A stretch of DNA of 64,000 nt, taken from contig NZ_JAHESD010000016.1 of the NCBI RefSeq assembly GCF_018598585.1, positions 1 to 64,000 of the forward strand, given 5' to 3'. Position numbers and translations under genes: made by a program. How positions within the stretch are numbered: the stretch's first letter is position 1; each line of letters begins with the position of its first letter. The notes beneath the pieces were generated by a model. That model was not told the origin of the DNA. It saw nothing but the letters and a program-made list of their open reading frames with translations, and ran no database searches. This document shows, one piece after another, positions 27,216 to 35,542 of the stretch. The DNA is from Chryseosolibacter indicum (GTDB lineage: Bacteria; Bacteroidota; Bacteroidia; Cytophagales; Cyclobacteriaceae).

Positions 27216-27680
27216 ATGAGTAAGCAACGTTTCTCCAACGATATTAACATACGTAACAGGCAGGCTTCTTTCGAGTACGAACTACTCGATAAATATGTCT
27301 CAGGAATTGTTTTAACTGGCACCGAAATAAAGTCCATCAGAGAAGGAAAGGTAAATCTGCAGGATGGCTATTGTTACTTCAGTGCAGCTGGAGAACTTTT
27401 TATTAAAAATGTAAATATTACTCCTTATGCTCAGGGCACACATTATAATCATGAGGCAACCCGGGAAAGAAAACTTCTATTAAAGAGGGTTGAGCTGAAA
27501 AAGCTTCAGAGCAAAATAGAAGAAAAAGGACTAACACTGGTACCTGTTAGACTATTTGTAAATGATCGAGGATTTGCGAAGATGGAGATTGCGCTTGCAA
27601 GGGGAAAGAAGACGCATGATAAACGTCAAAGCATAAAAGAGCGTGAAGCCAAACGTGAACTGAACCGAATAAAATTATAG
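27216..27680 (+). CDS. smpB: SsrA-binding protein
   Basis: Binds tmRNA and brings it to stalled ribosomes for trans-translation. The 154-residue protein has the full SmpB pattern: NRQASFEYELLDKYVSGIVLTGTEIKSIREGKVNL, FIKNVNITPY, the RERKLLL helix, and the basic C-terminal tail (GKKTHDKRQSIKEREAKRE) that enters the mRNA channel. It is 61 bases after tsaD and may be co-transcribed with it. Confidence 0.97.
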   Translation: MSKQRFSNDINIRNRQASFEYELLDKYVSGIVLTGTEIKSIREGKVNLQDGYCYFSAAGELFIKNVNITPYAQGTHYNHEATRERKLLLKRVELKKLQSKIEEKGLTLVPVRLFVNDRGFAKMEIALARGKKTHDKRQSIKEREAKRELNRIKL

Positions 27681-27714
27681 TCACTTTCAGTGGTCCTCAT
27701 AAAATTCTTCAGCT

Positions 27715-28506
27715 ATGCAGATAATTGATTACGGCGTAAGCCGTTTAAGTGTCATTCCTGTGAGAAAAGAAACAGCAGATCAATCCGAACAGGTAACGCA
27801 GCTATTGTTTGGAGATGATTACGAGGTGCTCGAACAGACTAAAGACAGAAAATGGCTTAGGATAAGAATTAATTTCGACCAGTATGAAGGTTGGATTGAT
27901 GCACGGCAACACCATTCTATTTCACGTGAACACTTTGAATATATTAGCAGAGCTGAATTTAAAATTTCTCTTGATCTCTCGTCTAGCTTGCTATATAACA
28001 AAACACCACTACCTATTTTGATAGGAAGTATAATTCCTATTACAGGCGCTGAGCTATTTAAGATGGAGGAGCAATTCGCTTTCAATGGTGATTCAAAAAG
28101 CCTGGGACAGAAGAGAGAATTTGATTTTTTAAGATCCATTGCCACTAAGTATATTAATGCCCCTTACCTCTGGGGAGGAAAAAGTCCATTTGGAATTGAC
28201 TGCTCCGGATTTGTTCAGATGGTATTCAAAATCTGCGGATATAAACTGTTGCGAGATGCTTCGCAACAGGCAAACCAGGGAAAGTCTGTTAAGGCTTTTG
28301 AAGAAGCTGAGCCAGGTGATGTTACATTCTTCAGGAATAATGAAAATAAGATAGTGCACACCGGTATAATTCTGAATGACCATAGAATCATTCATGCATC
28401 AGGGCGTGTACGTATTGATCAATTAACAACAGAGGGTATCGTAAATTCCGAAACGAAGGCAGTATCACATCAGCTTTCACACATCCGGCGAATACTCGCT
28501 TCATAG
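27715..28506 (+). CDS. NlpC/P60 cysteine peptidase with SH3 domain
   Basis: C40-family peptidase related to YkfC-type gamma-D-glutamyl-diamino-acid endopeptidases that process cell-wall peptides. An N-terminal SH3-like domain (about 1-70, WLRIRINFDQYEGWID) and a linker precede the catalytic domain (about 135-262). The catalytic Cys163 is in GIDCSGFVQMV, His215 in IVHTGII and His227 in IIHASG. There is no signal peptide, so the enzyme is probably cytoplasmic and acts in muropeptide recycling. It begins 34 bases after smpB. Confidence 0.9.
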   Translation: MQIIDYGVSRLSVIPVRKETADQSEQVTQLLFGDDYEVLEQTKDRKWLRIRINFDQYEGWIDARQHHSISREHFEYISRAEFKISLDLSSSLLYNKTPLPILIGSIIPITGAELFKMEEQFAFNGDSKSLGQKREFDFLRSIATKYINAPYLWGGKSPFGIDCSGFVQMVFKICGYKLLRDASQQANQGKSVKAFEEAEPGDVTFFRNNENKIVHTGIILNDHRIIHASGRVRIDQLTTEGIVNSETKAVSHQLSHIRRILAS

Positions 28507-28664
28507 AAATTTTATAAATCGAAACACATTTCCGGCTTTTTTTGTTAAAAGTTTGGTTTTATATTAACATCAGGAAATGTATGTCTGAGGCAGACTTCTG
28601 ATCGGATTTATTTCGTCTCCTCGCAGCGATTCCAGCTTGCACTGATTTGGAGTAATTAACGTAT

Positions 28665-29171
28665 ATGAATAGTAGGGTATTGGTACTTAATCAGGATTAT
28701 AGTCCGCTAATGGTTTGTTCAGTGGAACGAGCATTTATTCTTGTTTACCTCAAGAAGAGTGAATTGGTGCGTTCATCTAACGGACATAAAATTCACTCCG
28801 TGACGCAGAGCTTTCCTATGCCATCCGTAATCAGGTTAAACCGATATGTCAACGCCCCTTATAAGGGCGTTAATCTTACCAGGCAAAACATATTTAAGCG
28901 CGACAACAATGAGTGTCAGTACTGTGGTACCAAGAAAGACCTTACAATAGACCATGTTATTCCAAGGGCCAGGGGAGGTAAGGATACCTGGATAAACCTA
29001 GTTACTGCTTGCAAAAGATGTAATGCAAAAAAAGGCGATTATACGCCTGAGGAAGCAAATATGACTTTAAGCCGGAAGCCGTATAAACCCTCTTATTCAA
29101 TTTTTCTTAAAGATCATTTAAATGGACAAGCGGGAGAATGGGATGTATATTTGGGTGATAATCATCACTAA
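28665..29171 (+). CDS. HNH endonuclease-family protein
   Basis: A 168-residue HNH protein. The N-terminus (RVLVLNQDYSPLMVCSVERAF) is typical of a conserved bacterial HNH group. The zinc-ribbon type core has Cys84 and Cys87 (CQYC), the HNH histidine 97 in IDHVIP, NLVTACKRCN (Cys116, Cys119) and KKGDYTPEE. Such proteins are often core genome members, not mobile elements. Its stop is nine bases before the first fucose gene, so it may share a transcript, although no functional link is known. Confidence 0.88.
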   Translation: MNSRVLVLNQDYSPLMVCSVERAFILVYLKKSELVRSSNGHKIHSVTQSFPMPSVIRLNRYVNAPYKGVNLTRQNIFKRDNNECQYCGTKKDLTIDHVIPRARGGKDTWINLVTACKRCNAKKGDYTPEEANMTLSRKPYKPSYSIFLKDHLNGQAGEWDVYLGDNHH

Positions 29172-29180
29172 GTATACTTC

Positions 29181-29957
29181 ATGTTTTCTCTCAATTCTAA
29201 AATAGCAATTATTACGGGCGCAGGAAGTGGTATCGGAAAATCAATTGCCGAACTTTTTGCTAAACAAGGTGCCGTAGTGCATCTTCTTGATCTTAATAAA
29301 TCAGCCGCGGACGCAACTTTAGAAGTTGTTAAAGATAATCAAGGAAAAGGTTTCAGTTATGAAAGTAATGTAGCAGACCAGCAACAGCTTCAGACAATAG
29401 TTCGGAAAATATTAGAAACATCAGAACGTATTGATATACTTGTCAATTGTGCTGGTATTGCCCATGTGGGTAAACTTCATACCACTGCAGAAAAAGACTT
29501 CGACAGAATCTATAGTGTAAACGTTAAGGGCGTTTACAATACAATGTATTCTGTGATAGAGCATATGCAAAAACAAAAAAATGGAGTTATTTTAAACATG
29601 TCCTCTATCGCTTCTTCTGTTGGCATTCCTGACCGATTTGCTTACTCTATGAGTAAAGGCGCTGTGTTGTCAATGACTTATTCTGTAGCGCGCGATTATG
29701 TTAGCGATGGGATAAGATGTAATTGTATTTCTCCTGCTAGGGTGCATACCTCTTTTGTTGACGGTTTTATAAAAGCGAATTATCCTGGGCAGGAACAGGA
29801 AATGTTTGATAAGCTTTCTAAAACACAACCCATTGGTCGCATGGGCACCCCGGAAGAAGTAGCTTCTCTTGCATTGTACCTGTGTTCAGATGAAGCATCA
29901 TTTATTACAGGAACAGATTATCCAATTGATGGAGGGTTTTTAAAGATAAAAATTTAG
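29181..29957 (+). CDS. SDR, probable 2-keto-3-deoxy-L-fuconate dehydrogenase
   Basis: Short-chain dehydrogenase, predicted to oxidise 2-keto-3-deoxy-L-fuconate to the 2,4-diketo compound with NAD, in cytoplasmic L-fucose breakdown. 258 residues; cofactor motif TGAGSGIG (12-19), NNAG-equivalent NCAGIAHVG, catalytic Ser in NMSSIAS and the intact YSMSK (YxxxK). The stretch SPARVHTSFVDGFIKANYPG with FDKLSKTQPIGRMG is characteristic of this enzyme group. The call rests on that similarity and on four following genes of the same pathway. An L-rhamnose-type role for the same chemistry is an alternative. Confidence 0.82.
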   Translation: MFSLNSKIAIITGAGSGIGKSIAELFAKQGAVVHLLDLNKSAADATLEVVKDNQGKGFSYESNVADQQQLQTIVRKILETSERIDILVNCAGIAHVGKLHTTAEKDFDRIYSVNVKGVYNTMYSVIEHMQKQKNGVILNMSSIASSVGIPDRFAYSMSKGAVLSMTYSVARDYVSDGIRCNCISPARVHTSFVDGFIKANYPGQEQEMFDKLSKTQPIGRMGTPEEVASLALYLCSDEASFITGTDYPIDGGFLKIKI

Positions 29958-29993
29958 TTCTATACTCACCGCTTCAAATTAAAAGTTTAAATA

Positions 29994-30848
29994 ATGAGGT
30001 TGCTTCGTTTTGGTGATCCAGGAAAAGAAAAACCTGGTATTTTAGAAAACGACCAGATTTTGGACGTCTCGTCGTATGGTAAAGACTTCGGTGAACAATT
30101 TTTTGACGATGACGGATTGAATAAATTCCGTCAATGGGTAGAACAAAATAAAAGCAATCTTAAAGTTGTTGATAAGAATACGAGGTTTGGCGCTCCGTTT
30201 ACCCGACCTTCCAAGATAATTTGCGTGGGATTGAATTATACAAAACATGCGCTTGAATCAAAGATGCCATTGCCGACAGAACCAATTATCTTTTTCAAGT
30301 CAACCACAGCACTTACAGGGCCAAACGATGATCTGATCATTCCGCGGGGAAGCGTTAAGACAGATTGGGAGGTAGAATTAGCCTTCGTAATTGGAAAGAA
30401 AGCTTCTTATGTAGAAGAAAACGATGCCCTTAGCTACATCGCGGGTTTCTGCCTTCACAATGACTACAGTGAGAGAGCATTTCAATTAGAGCGAAATGGT
30501 CAATGGGTAAAAGGAAAAAGCGCGGATACCTTTGCTCCAATGGGTCCATATCTTGTAACTATAGATGAATTACCTGACTATGATAAACTTCACATGTGGT
30601 CGAAGGTGAATGGTAAAATGATGCAGGATAACAACACCGATGATATGATTTTTGGAGTACCGAAGCTTCTGAGCTATATCAGCCAGTTTATGACGCTGCT
30701 TCCTGGTGATGTAATCTCTACGGGCACACCAGCAGGTGTAGGCATGGGTTTTAATCCACCAATCTATCTTAAGCCAGGGGATGTAGTTGAGCTTGGTATT
30801 GAAAAACTTGGAACGCAAAGACAGGTAGCAAAAGGTTATCAGGAATGA
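29994..30848 (+). CDS. FAH-family hydrolase, probable 2,4-diketo-3-deoxy-L-fuconate hydrolase
   Basis: Fumarylacetoacetate-hydrolase-fold enzyme predicted to split 2,4-diketo-3-deoxy-L-fuconate into pyruvate and lactate, the last pathway step. 284 residues. The metal site is made by the Glu pair in DWEVELAFVIGK and Asp in HNDYSERAFQ; KIICVGLNYTKHA and the active-site TGTPAGVGMGF are family hallmarks. It is 36 bases after the dehydrogenase and one base before the lactonase gene. Other acylpyruvases share this fold; the operon decides the call. Confidence 0.84.
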   Translation: MRLLRFGDPGKEKPGILENDQILDVSSYGKDFGEQFFDDDGLNKFRQWVEQNKSNLKVVDKNTRFGAPFTRPSKIICVGLNYTKHALESKMPLPTEPIIFFKSTTALTGPNDDLIIPRGSVKTDWEVELAFVIGKKASYVEENDALSYIAGFCLHNDYSERAFQLERNGQWVKGKSADTFAPMGPYLVTIDELPDYDKLHMWSKVNGKMMQDNNTDDMIFGVPKLLSYISQFMTLLPGDVISTGTPAGVGMGFNPPIYLKPGDVVELGIEKLGTQRQVAKGYQE

Positions 30849-30849
30849 A

Positions 30850-31674
30850 ATGATCATTGACGGACATCAGCATTTCTGGGATTACGATCCGCAAAGAGAT
30901 TTGTGGATTACCGATGAGATGAAGGTGATCCAAAAAGACTTTCGTCCTCAAGACTTAGAAGTCATTCTTAAGAGGAATAATATAAGTGGATCGGTAGCTG
31001 TACAAGCAGGGCAGACCGAAGAAGAAACGCTCTTTTTATTGTCATGTGCAAAAGGGTTTGATTTTATTAAAGGCGTTGTTGGTTGGGTTGATCTAAAGAA
31101 TTCTGCATTAGAACAACGCTTACTTTCATTTTCTCAGTACAAGAAGCTAAAAGGGTTTCGCCACATCGTACAGGCAGAACAAGAAGGTTTTCTTTCTGAC
31201 CCTAGTTTTGTAGGGGGTGTTCAATTACTGGGTAAGTATAATTTTACCTATGATCTCCTGGTGTATCATTATCAATTAAAAGAAGCTTTTCATTTTGTTA
31301 AGAGTGTCCGTGAAGTAAAGATTGTAATTGATCACCTAGCTAAACCATCTATACGAAATGGTGAAAGATCACCATGGAAAGCCGATCTTAGAGCGTTGTC
31401 TGCCTATGAGAATGTTTATTGTAAACTTTCCGGTATGGTTACAGAGGCTTTATGGAACAATTGGAGAATTGAAGATTTTACTCCCTACCTTGATGATCTG
31501 TTTGAGATCTTCGGTACCGAGCGCGTTATATATGGCTCTGACTGGCCTGTTTGCCTGCTCGCTGCATCCTATGAAGAGCAGTTGAATATTGTTCTCGATT
31601 ACATACATGCATTTTCTGAGCGTGAAAAGCTTAACATTTTAGGGAAAAATGCCGAAAGATTTTATAATCTTTAA
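30850..31674 (+). CDS. Amidohydrolase, probable L-fuconolactonase
   Basis: Metal-dependent TIM-barrel hydrolase of the amidohydrolase-2 group, predicted to open L-fuconolactone to L-fuconate. 274 residues; HxH motif in DGHQHFWD (His6, His8), the strand-6 His in VIDHLAKP, and the strand-8 Asp in YGSDWPVC. WSPEDL-like variants of FRPQDLEVILKRN near the N-terminus are also typical of fuconolactonases. Tight coupling (one base before, two after) makes translation with its neighbours likely to be linked. Confidence 0.86.
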   Translation: MIIDGHQHFWDYDPQRDLWITDEMKVIQKDFRPQDLEVILKRNNISGSVAVQAGQTEEETLFLLSCAKGFDFIKGVVGWVDLKNSALEQRLLSFSQYKKLKGFRHIVQAEQEGFLSDPSFVGGVQLLGKYNFTYDLLVYHYQLKEAFHFVKSVREVKIVIDHLAKPSIRNGERSPWKADLRALSAYENVYCKLSGMVTEALWNNWRIEDFTPYLDDLFEIFGTERVIYGSDWPVCLLAASYEEQLNIVLDYIHAFSEREKLNILGKNAERFYNL

Positions 31675-31676
31675 GT

Positions 31677-32450
31677 ATGGATCTCGGTTTAAAAGACAAA
31701 GTAATTATCGTTACCGGAGGAGCAAAAGGTATCGGTGAAGGTATCACAGAAGTACTTTCTCAGGAGGAAGCTATTCCTGTAATCATTGGAAGAAATGAAG
31801 CGGACAATAAAACAACACTGTCTAAAATAAATGGTAGAGGTTTTCAGGTAGTTGCTGAACTCACTCAGCCTGAAGAATGCAGGAAGGCCGTTGATCTTGT
31901 TCTTAAAGAATTTTCACGGATTGATGGACTTGTAAATAATGCAGGAGTTAATGATGGTGTAGGTCTTGAAAACGGTAGTTATGAAAGTTTTATATCATCC
32001 CTGCATAAGAACCTTGTACATTATTATTTGATGGCACAACATACGCTGCCTTCACTAATAAAATCGAAAGGTGCTATTGTAAACATTGGTTCAAAAACAG
32101 CTGAAACAGGACAGGGTAACACTTCGGCTTATGCAGCTTCTAACGGAGGGCGTAATGCCCTCACCCGTGAATGGGCAGTAGAATTACTTAAATATGGTAT
32201 CCGGGTAAACGCAGTGATAGTTGCTGAGTGTTATACTCCTTTATATGAGCGTTGGATACAAACGCTGCCTGATCCCGATGATGCCTTAACACGAATTAAT
32301 AAGAAAATTCCGTTAGGTAATAGAATGACCACCAAAGAAGAAATAGCAAACATGGTAGCATTTCTTCTTTCTGAACGATCGAGCCACACAACAGGTCAGC
32401 TTGTCTATGTTGATGGTGGATACGTTCATCTTGACAGGGCACTGACATGA
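31677..32450 (+). CDS. SDR, probable L-fucose dehydrogenase with YxxxN
   Basis: Short-chain dehydrogenase predicted to oxidise L-fucose to L-fucono-lactone. 257 residues; NAD motif TGGAKGIG (13-20), NNAGVNDGVG, catalytic Ser in NIGSKTAETGQG, and a C-terminal DGGYVHLDRALT typical of fucose dehydrogenases. The catalytic motif, normally YxxxK, reads YAASN (codon AAC): the lysine is asparagine. Either this subgroup uses another residue, or the protein has altered activity. Start two bases after the lactonase stop. Confidence 0.78.
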   Translation: MDLGLKDKVIIVTGGAKGIGEGITEVLSQEEAIPVIIGRNEADNKTTLSKINGRGFQVVAELTQPEECRKAVDLVLKEFSRIDGLVNNAGVNDGVGLENGSYESFISSLHKNLVHYYLMAQHTLPSLIKSKGAIVNIGSKTAETGQGNTSAYAASNGGRNALTREWAVELLKYGIRVNAVIVAECYTPLYERWIQTLPDPDDALTRINKKIPLGNRMTTKEEIANMVAFLLSERSSHTTGQLVYVDGGYVHLDRALT

Positions 32451-32484
32451 TACGATTTGAACTACTTAACCCAAAACCATATTC

Positions 32485-33810
32485 ATGCCGATTGTAAATT
32501 CCGGTACGCCTTCTATGCCTGAATCAGCGGGGAGAAAAATGTATACTATTCCGTTTATGCTTGTAACCAGCCTCTTTTTTCTATGGGGTATTGTAAATAG
32601 TTTAAACGGAACTTTAATAAAACACTTTCAAACAGCGTTAAACTTAAACAGGGCACAGGCAGGAGTTGTTGACTCGGCATTTTATATAGGTTACTTTGTT
32701 ATGTCGCTGCCTGCTGCATTTCTTATGAATCGAATAGGATATAAGAAAGCAATTTTAATAGGATTACTTTTATATGCTGTTGGTGCTTTCCTTTTTTATC
32801 CTGCAGCCGAGATCCGGGTGTATGGACTCTTTCTATTTGCGTTGTTTGTGATTGCTTGCGGACTCGCTTTTTTAGAAACTGCTGCAAATCCTTATGTCAC
32901 TGTTCTTGGCAGCCCCTCAAGTGCTGAGAGCAGAATAAATTTTGCGCAGTCATTCAATGGTCTTAGCATTATCCTTGGTCCGGTTATCGGAAGCCTCTTT
33001 ATTTTTTCTGATAAAGAATACACTAACGAAATGCTTAATGCAATGCCTGTAGGAGAAGCTGAAGCAATTAGAATAGCTGAAGCGCAATCTGTTCAAACTC
33101 CCTATTTGTTAATTAGTGGAGTTGTTTTGATTGTAGCATTACTTTTTACCATCACAAGAATGCCTGAAATATCAAGTGAAGGGGAAAAGCATGCATCTTT
33201 TAAAGGAATTCTAAAGCATCGACATTTAATATTTGGTGTGCTTGCTCAATTCTTTTACGTTGGTGCGCAGGCTTCACTTTGGGGCTACTATGTTGACTTA
33301 AAATTGCACTATGCATACGATACACACCTTGGCATAGTAGAAGCTATTTACAGGATATCCGCAGCCATGACACCAACTCAAATTGCTAGCTTCCATGCGT
33401 CATTTGCGTTCGCGCTTTTTATGATTGGCAGGTTTGTAGGTTCCTATCTGCTCACAAAATTTACAGCTAATAAACTACTTGCTGCATACGCTGCTGCTTG
33501 TGTTATTCTTATTTGTTATGCTATCATGGCATCTGGCATCTCAGCAGTTTTTGCTATTAGTCTTACTTATTTTTTTATGTCTATTATGTTTCCAACCATA
33601 TTTGCGTTGTCAATAAAAGATCTTGGAGAACAGGTAAAGCTAGGGTCAGGGTTGGTTATTATGGCAATTGCGGGAGGCGCAGTTCTTCCTCCTATAACGG
33701 GCATCTTATCGCTCGCCGGTCTTGAAAATGCTCTGATAGTTCCACTTATTTCATTTCTCGTTATCTTTTTCTTTGGCTTGTCGGGTTACAGAATAAGAAA
33801 GATAGCGTAG
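32485..33810 (+). CDS. fucP: L-fucose:H+ symporter
   Basis: Twelve-span MFS permease of the FHS family that brings L-fucose across the inner membrane with protons. 441 residues. Recognisable FucP blocks are FFLWGIVNSLNGTLIKHFQ (the acidic/amide-rich TM1 region), FYIGYFVMSLPAAFLMNRIGYKK, FLETAANPYVTVLG, and FPTIFALSIKDLGEQVKLGSGL. It closes the operon, 34 bases after the dehydrogenase, and supplies substrate for the four upstream enzymes. Glucose/galactose permeases of the same family are an alternative, but the operon favours fucose. Confidence 0.88.
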   Translation: MPIVNSGTPSMPESAGRKMYTIPFMLVTSLFFLWGIVNSLNGTLIKHFQTALNLNRAQAGVVDSAFYIGYFVMSLPAAFLMNRIGYKKAILIGLLLYAVGAFLFYPAAEIRVYGLFLFALFVIACGLAFLETAANPYVTVLGSPSSAESRINFAQSFNGLSIILGPVIGSLFIFSDKEYTNEMLNAMPVGEAEAIRIAEAQSVQTPYLLISGVVLIVALLFTITRMPEISSEGEKHASFKGILKHRHLIFGVLAQFFYVGAQASLWGYYVDLKLHYAYDTHLGIVEAIYRISAAMTPTQIASFHASFAFALFMIGRFVGSYLLTKFTANKLLAAYAAACVILICYAIMASGISAVFAISLTYFFMSIMFPTIFALSIKDLGEQVKLGSGLVIMAIAGGAVLPPITGILSLAGLENALIVPLISFLVIFFFGLSGYRIRKIA

Positions 33811-33856
33811 TAAGATCTGAGATCAATCTACATTAAGTGCGAGTATGTGCCATAGT

Positions 33857-34687
33857 TTATCTTTTGGAGTTGCCACGCTTCTTTGCAAGCCATTGTAAAC
33901 ACTGAATGATGAACTGGTTCTGTTCCGTGCTGGAGAATGATGATGACAATTGTTTGTTTGTTCCGTTTTCATAATCCATATCATTATGCCCCATGTTGAT
34001 ATAGATCATACGGTATCTTTTGCTTCTCCAGGCTACCGGATAATAACCGTTGTGCCAGATTTCATGCTGTTTAGGGCCTGTGCCAAGAGGAAAGCTTTGT
34101 GGGTCTATTGAAAGAAGAATTTCGATATCGGGGTTGCTTTGCAGATCATTTGTCCAGCTGTACCATTCATTTGGACCGGATTTAAAAGAAGGCCAAAGAT
34201 TCTTGACAAACGGATGGTTCTTTTTTTCTACTCGTAAAATAGCGGATGTTGGCCTCCATGTGTTACCCTTATACTCGCCTGATCCTAGAAAAGTATTGTG
34301 ATACCAATCCCAGTTCTGGGGATACGTTGAGTTATTTAGGGCAAAGGCAGCAAAGTGAAACCCCATCCACGCCCCACCACTTTCCATGTATTTTCTAAAC
34401 GCTGTTCGTTGTGATTCTTCTTCAGGCCGAGTGTCAAGAAAGAGTACAACATCATAATTCTTTAAAGCTTGCTCATTGAGATTATTCCAATCTTTAGTAG
34501 AGTCATATTCAAAATTATGCTCAATGGATTGCAAAGAGAACCATTGGTGTGCTTCGTTAACAAAGCTAATATGTGCTAAATCATGCTTTGCAGTATAAAA
34601 TGCTATTACGCGAAAATTCTTCTTTACTGATTGCGAATGTGTTACTGAAAAGGAAGCAATAAAAAATATGTAAATTATAGTGCGCAT
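33857..34687 (-). CDS. Secreted ThuA-domain protein
   Basis: A 276-residue exported protein (signal peptide to about SVTHSQ, residue 19) with a ThuA-like, class-I-glutamine-amidotransferase fold. Blocks: VIAFYTAKHDLAHISFVNEAHQWF, YDVVLFLDTRPEEESQRTAFRKYMESGGAWMGFHFAAF, and HPFVKNLWPSF. ThuA proteins are linked to sugar metabolism in Bacteroidota, but no reaction is established. It is convergent with fucP, 46 bases away, so a role in sugar use is possible but unproven. Confidence 0.85.
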   Translation of the reverse strand: MRTIIYIFFIASFSVTHSQSVKKNFRVIAFYTAKHDLAHISFVNEAHQWFSLQSIEHNFEYDSTKDWNNLNEQALKNYDVVLFLDTRPEEESQRTAFRKYMESGGAWMGFHFAAFALNNSTYPQNWDWYHNTFLGSGEYKGNTWRPTSAILRVEKKNHPFVKNLWPSFKSGPNEWYSWTNDLQSNPDIEILLSIDPQSFPLGTGPKQHEIWHNGYYPVAWRSKRYRMIYINMGHNDMDYENGTNKQLSSSFSSTEQNQFIIQCLQWLAKKRGNSKR

Positions 34688-34772
34688 TCAAAGGAAACGA
34701 GACTTGGTTACTTTTTTATGATTCAACTAATACACGCCTGATTTAGTTACTAACTTATAAATTTATTCCACT

Positions 34773-35399
34773 ATGAAGACCCTTTTTCTTGCTTTACTAT
34801 TAAGCAATGTGCTATTCCAACTGTCAGCACAGGATTATCTATCTACGCAAGGTACTACTTTACCCGGAACTGTTTACTTGACCGATGGCAAGACAGTTAG
34901 TGGAAAAGTTTCCTATAATTCAAGTACTGTCTTTATTCAACCAGAGGGAAGCCAGGTTGTTTCATACTCCGCTGCGGAAGTAACAGGATTTGGCCTTCAA
35001 AATGGAGGCGGAGAATTCCTTTCAATTGCTTCTGGTAAAAAAGGTCGTTATGCCTTTTATGAAACAGTTTCTTCAAAAAATCCAAAGTTTATGCTGGTGT
35101 CAAATGCTAACTCCATTGACAAACGAGGCAAGGAGAAAGATGAGAACGGAATTAAAATTGTAACGCGGTATTACTTCTACGCTTCTGATGAAAAGCAACT
35201 TGTTGACGCTGACCTAAAAGATGTAGCGGACTTCTTAAAAACGCGTTGTGAAGGGATATCAACAGCGATTACCGAGTATAAAGACAAGAATTATCATTAC
35301 GGACCACTTGCCAGCAAAGATGAAATTAAAAGAAAACTTTTAAGAATTGTTGATGATTACGTTAACAACAGATGTACTTATGTGCCTAAGGATTACTAG
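34773..35399 (+). CDS. Secreted protein of unknown function
   Basis: Unrecognised 208-residue protein with a clear signal peptide (MKTLFLALLLSNVLFQLSAQ). The mature part begins with a beta-rich domain (GTVYLTDGKTVSGKVSYNSSTVFI, PEGSQVVSYSAAEVTGFGL) and ends with a helical region with two cysteines (FLKTRCEGIS and NNRCTYV) that could form a disulphide. Probably periplasmic or surface-exposed. It is divergent from the ThuA gene (85 bases between starts) and followed by a strong bidirectional terminator. Confidence 0.7.
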   Translation: MKTLFLALLLSNVLFQLSAQDYLSTQGTTLPGTVYLTDGKTVSGKVSYNSSTVFIQPEGSQVVSYSAAEVTGFGLQNGGGEFLSIASGKKGRYAFYETVSSKNPKFMLVSNANSIDKRGKEKDENGIKIVTRYYFYASDEKQLVDADLKDVADFLKTRCEGISTAITEYKDKNYHYGPLASKDEIKRKLLRIVDDYVNNRCTYVPKDY

Positions 35400-35470
35400 T
35401 TGTACTTGATTTGTATTGCTTATCGATTATTTCAATTCTTCAACATAGAACTTTGCAAAATGACTTTGCA

Positions 35471-35504
35471 AAAATGAAGGGTACCACATAGTACCCTTCA
35501 TTTT
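35471..35504. terminator. Bidirectional terminator
   Basis: A perfect 14-bp stem (35471-35484 with 35491-35504) and 6-base loop, with A-rich sequence on the left and T-rich on the right. It serves both the secreted-protein gene (plus) and the YfhO gene (minus). A short direct repeat of ACTTTGCAAAA precedes it. Confidence 0.85.
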
Positions 35505-35542
35505 TACTTATAATATACCGTGAAGGTATACTTCTTCATTTA

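Noticed and set aside
28665-29171. A homing or mobile HNH element
   Set aside because: It is a stand-alone gene with normal neighbours, no repeats or intron boundaries, and resembles a conserved chromosomal HNH group.
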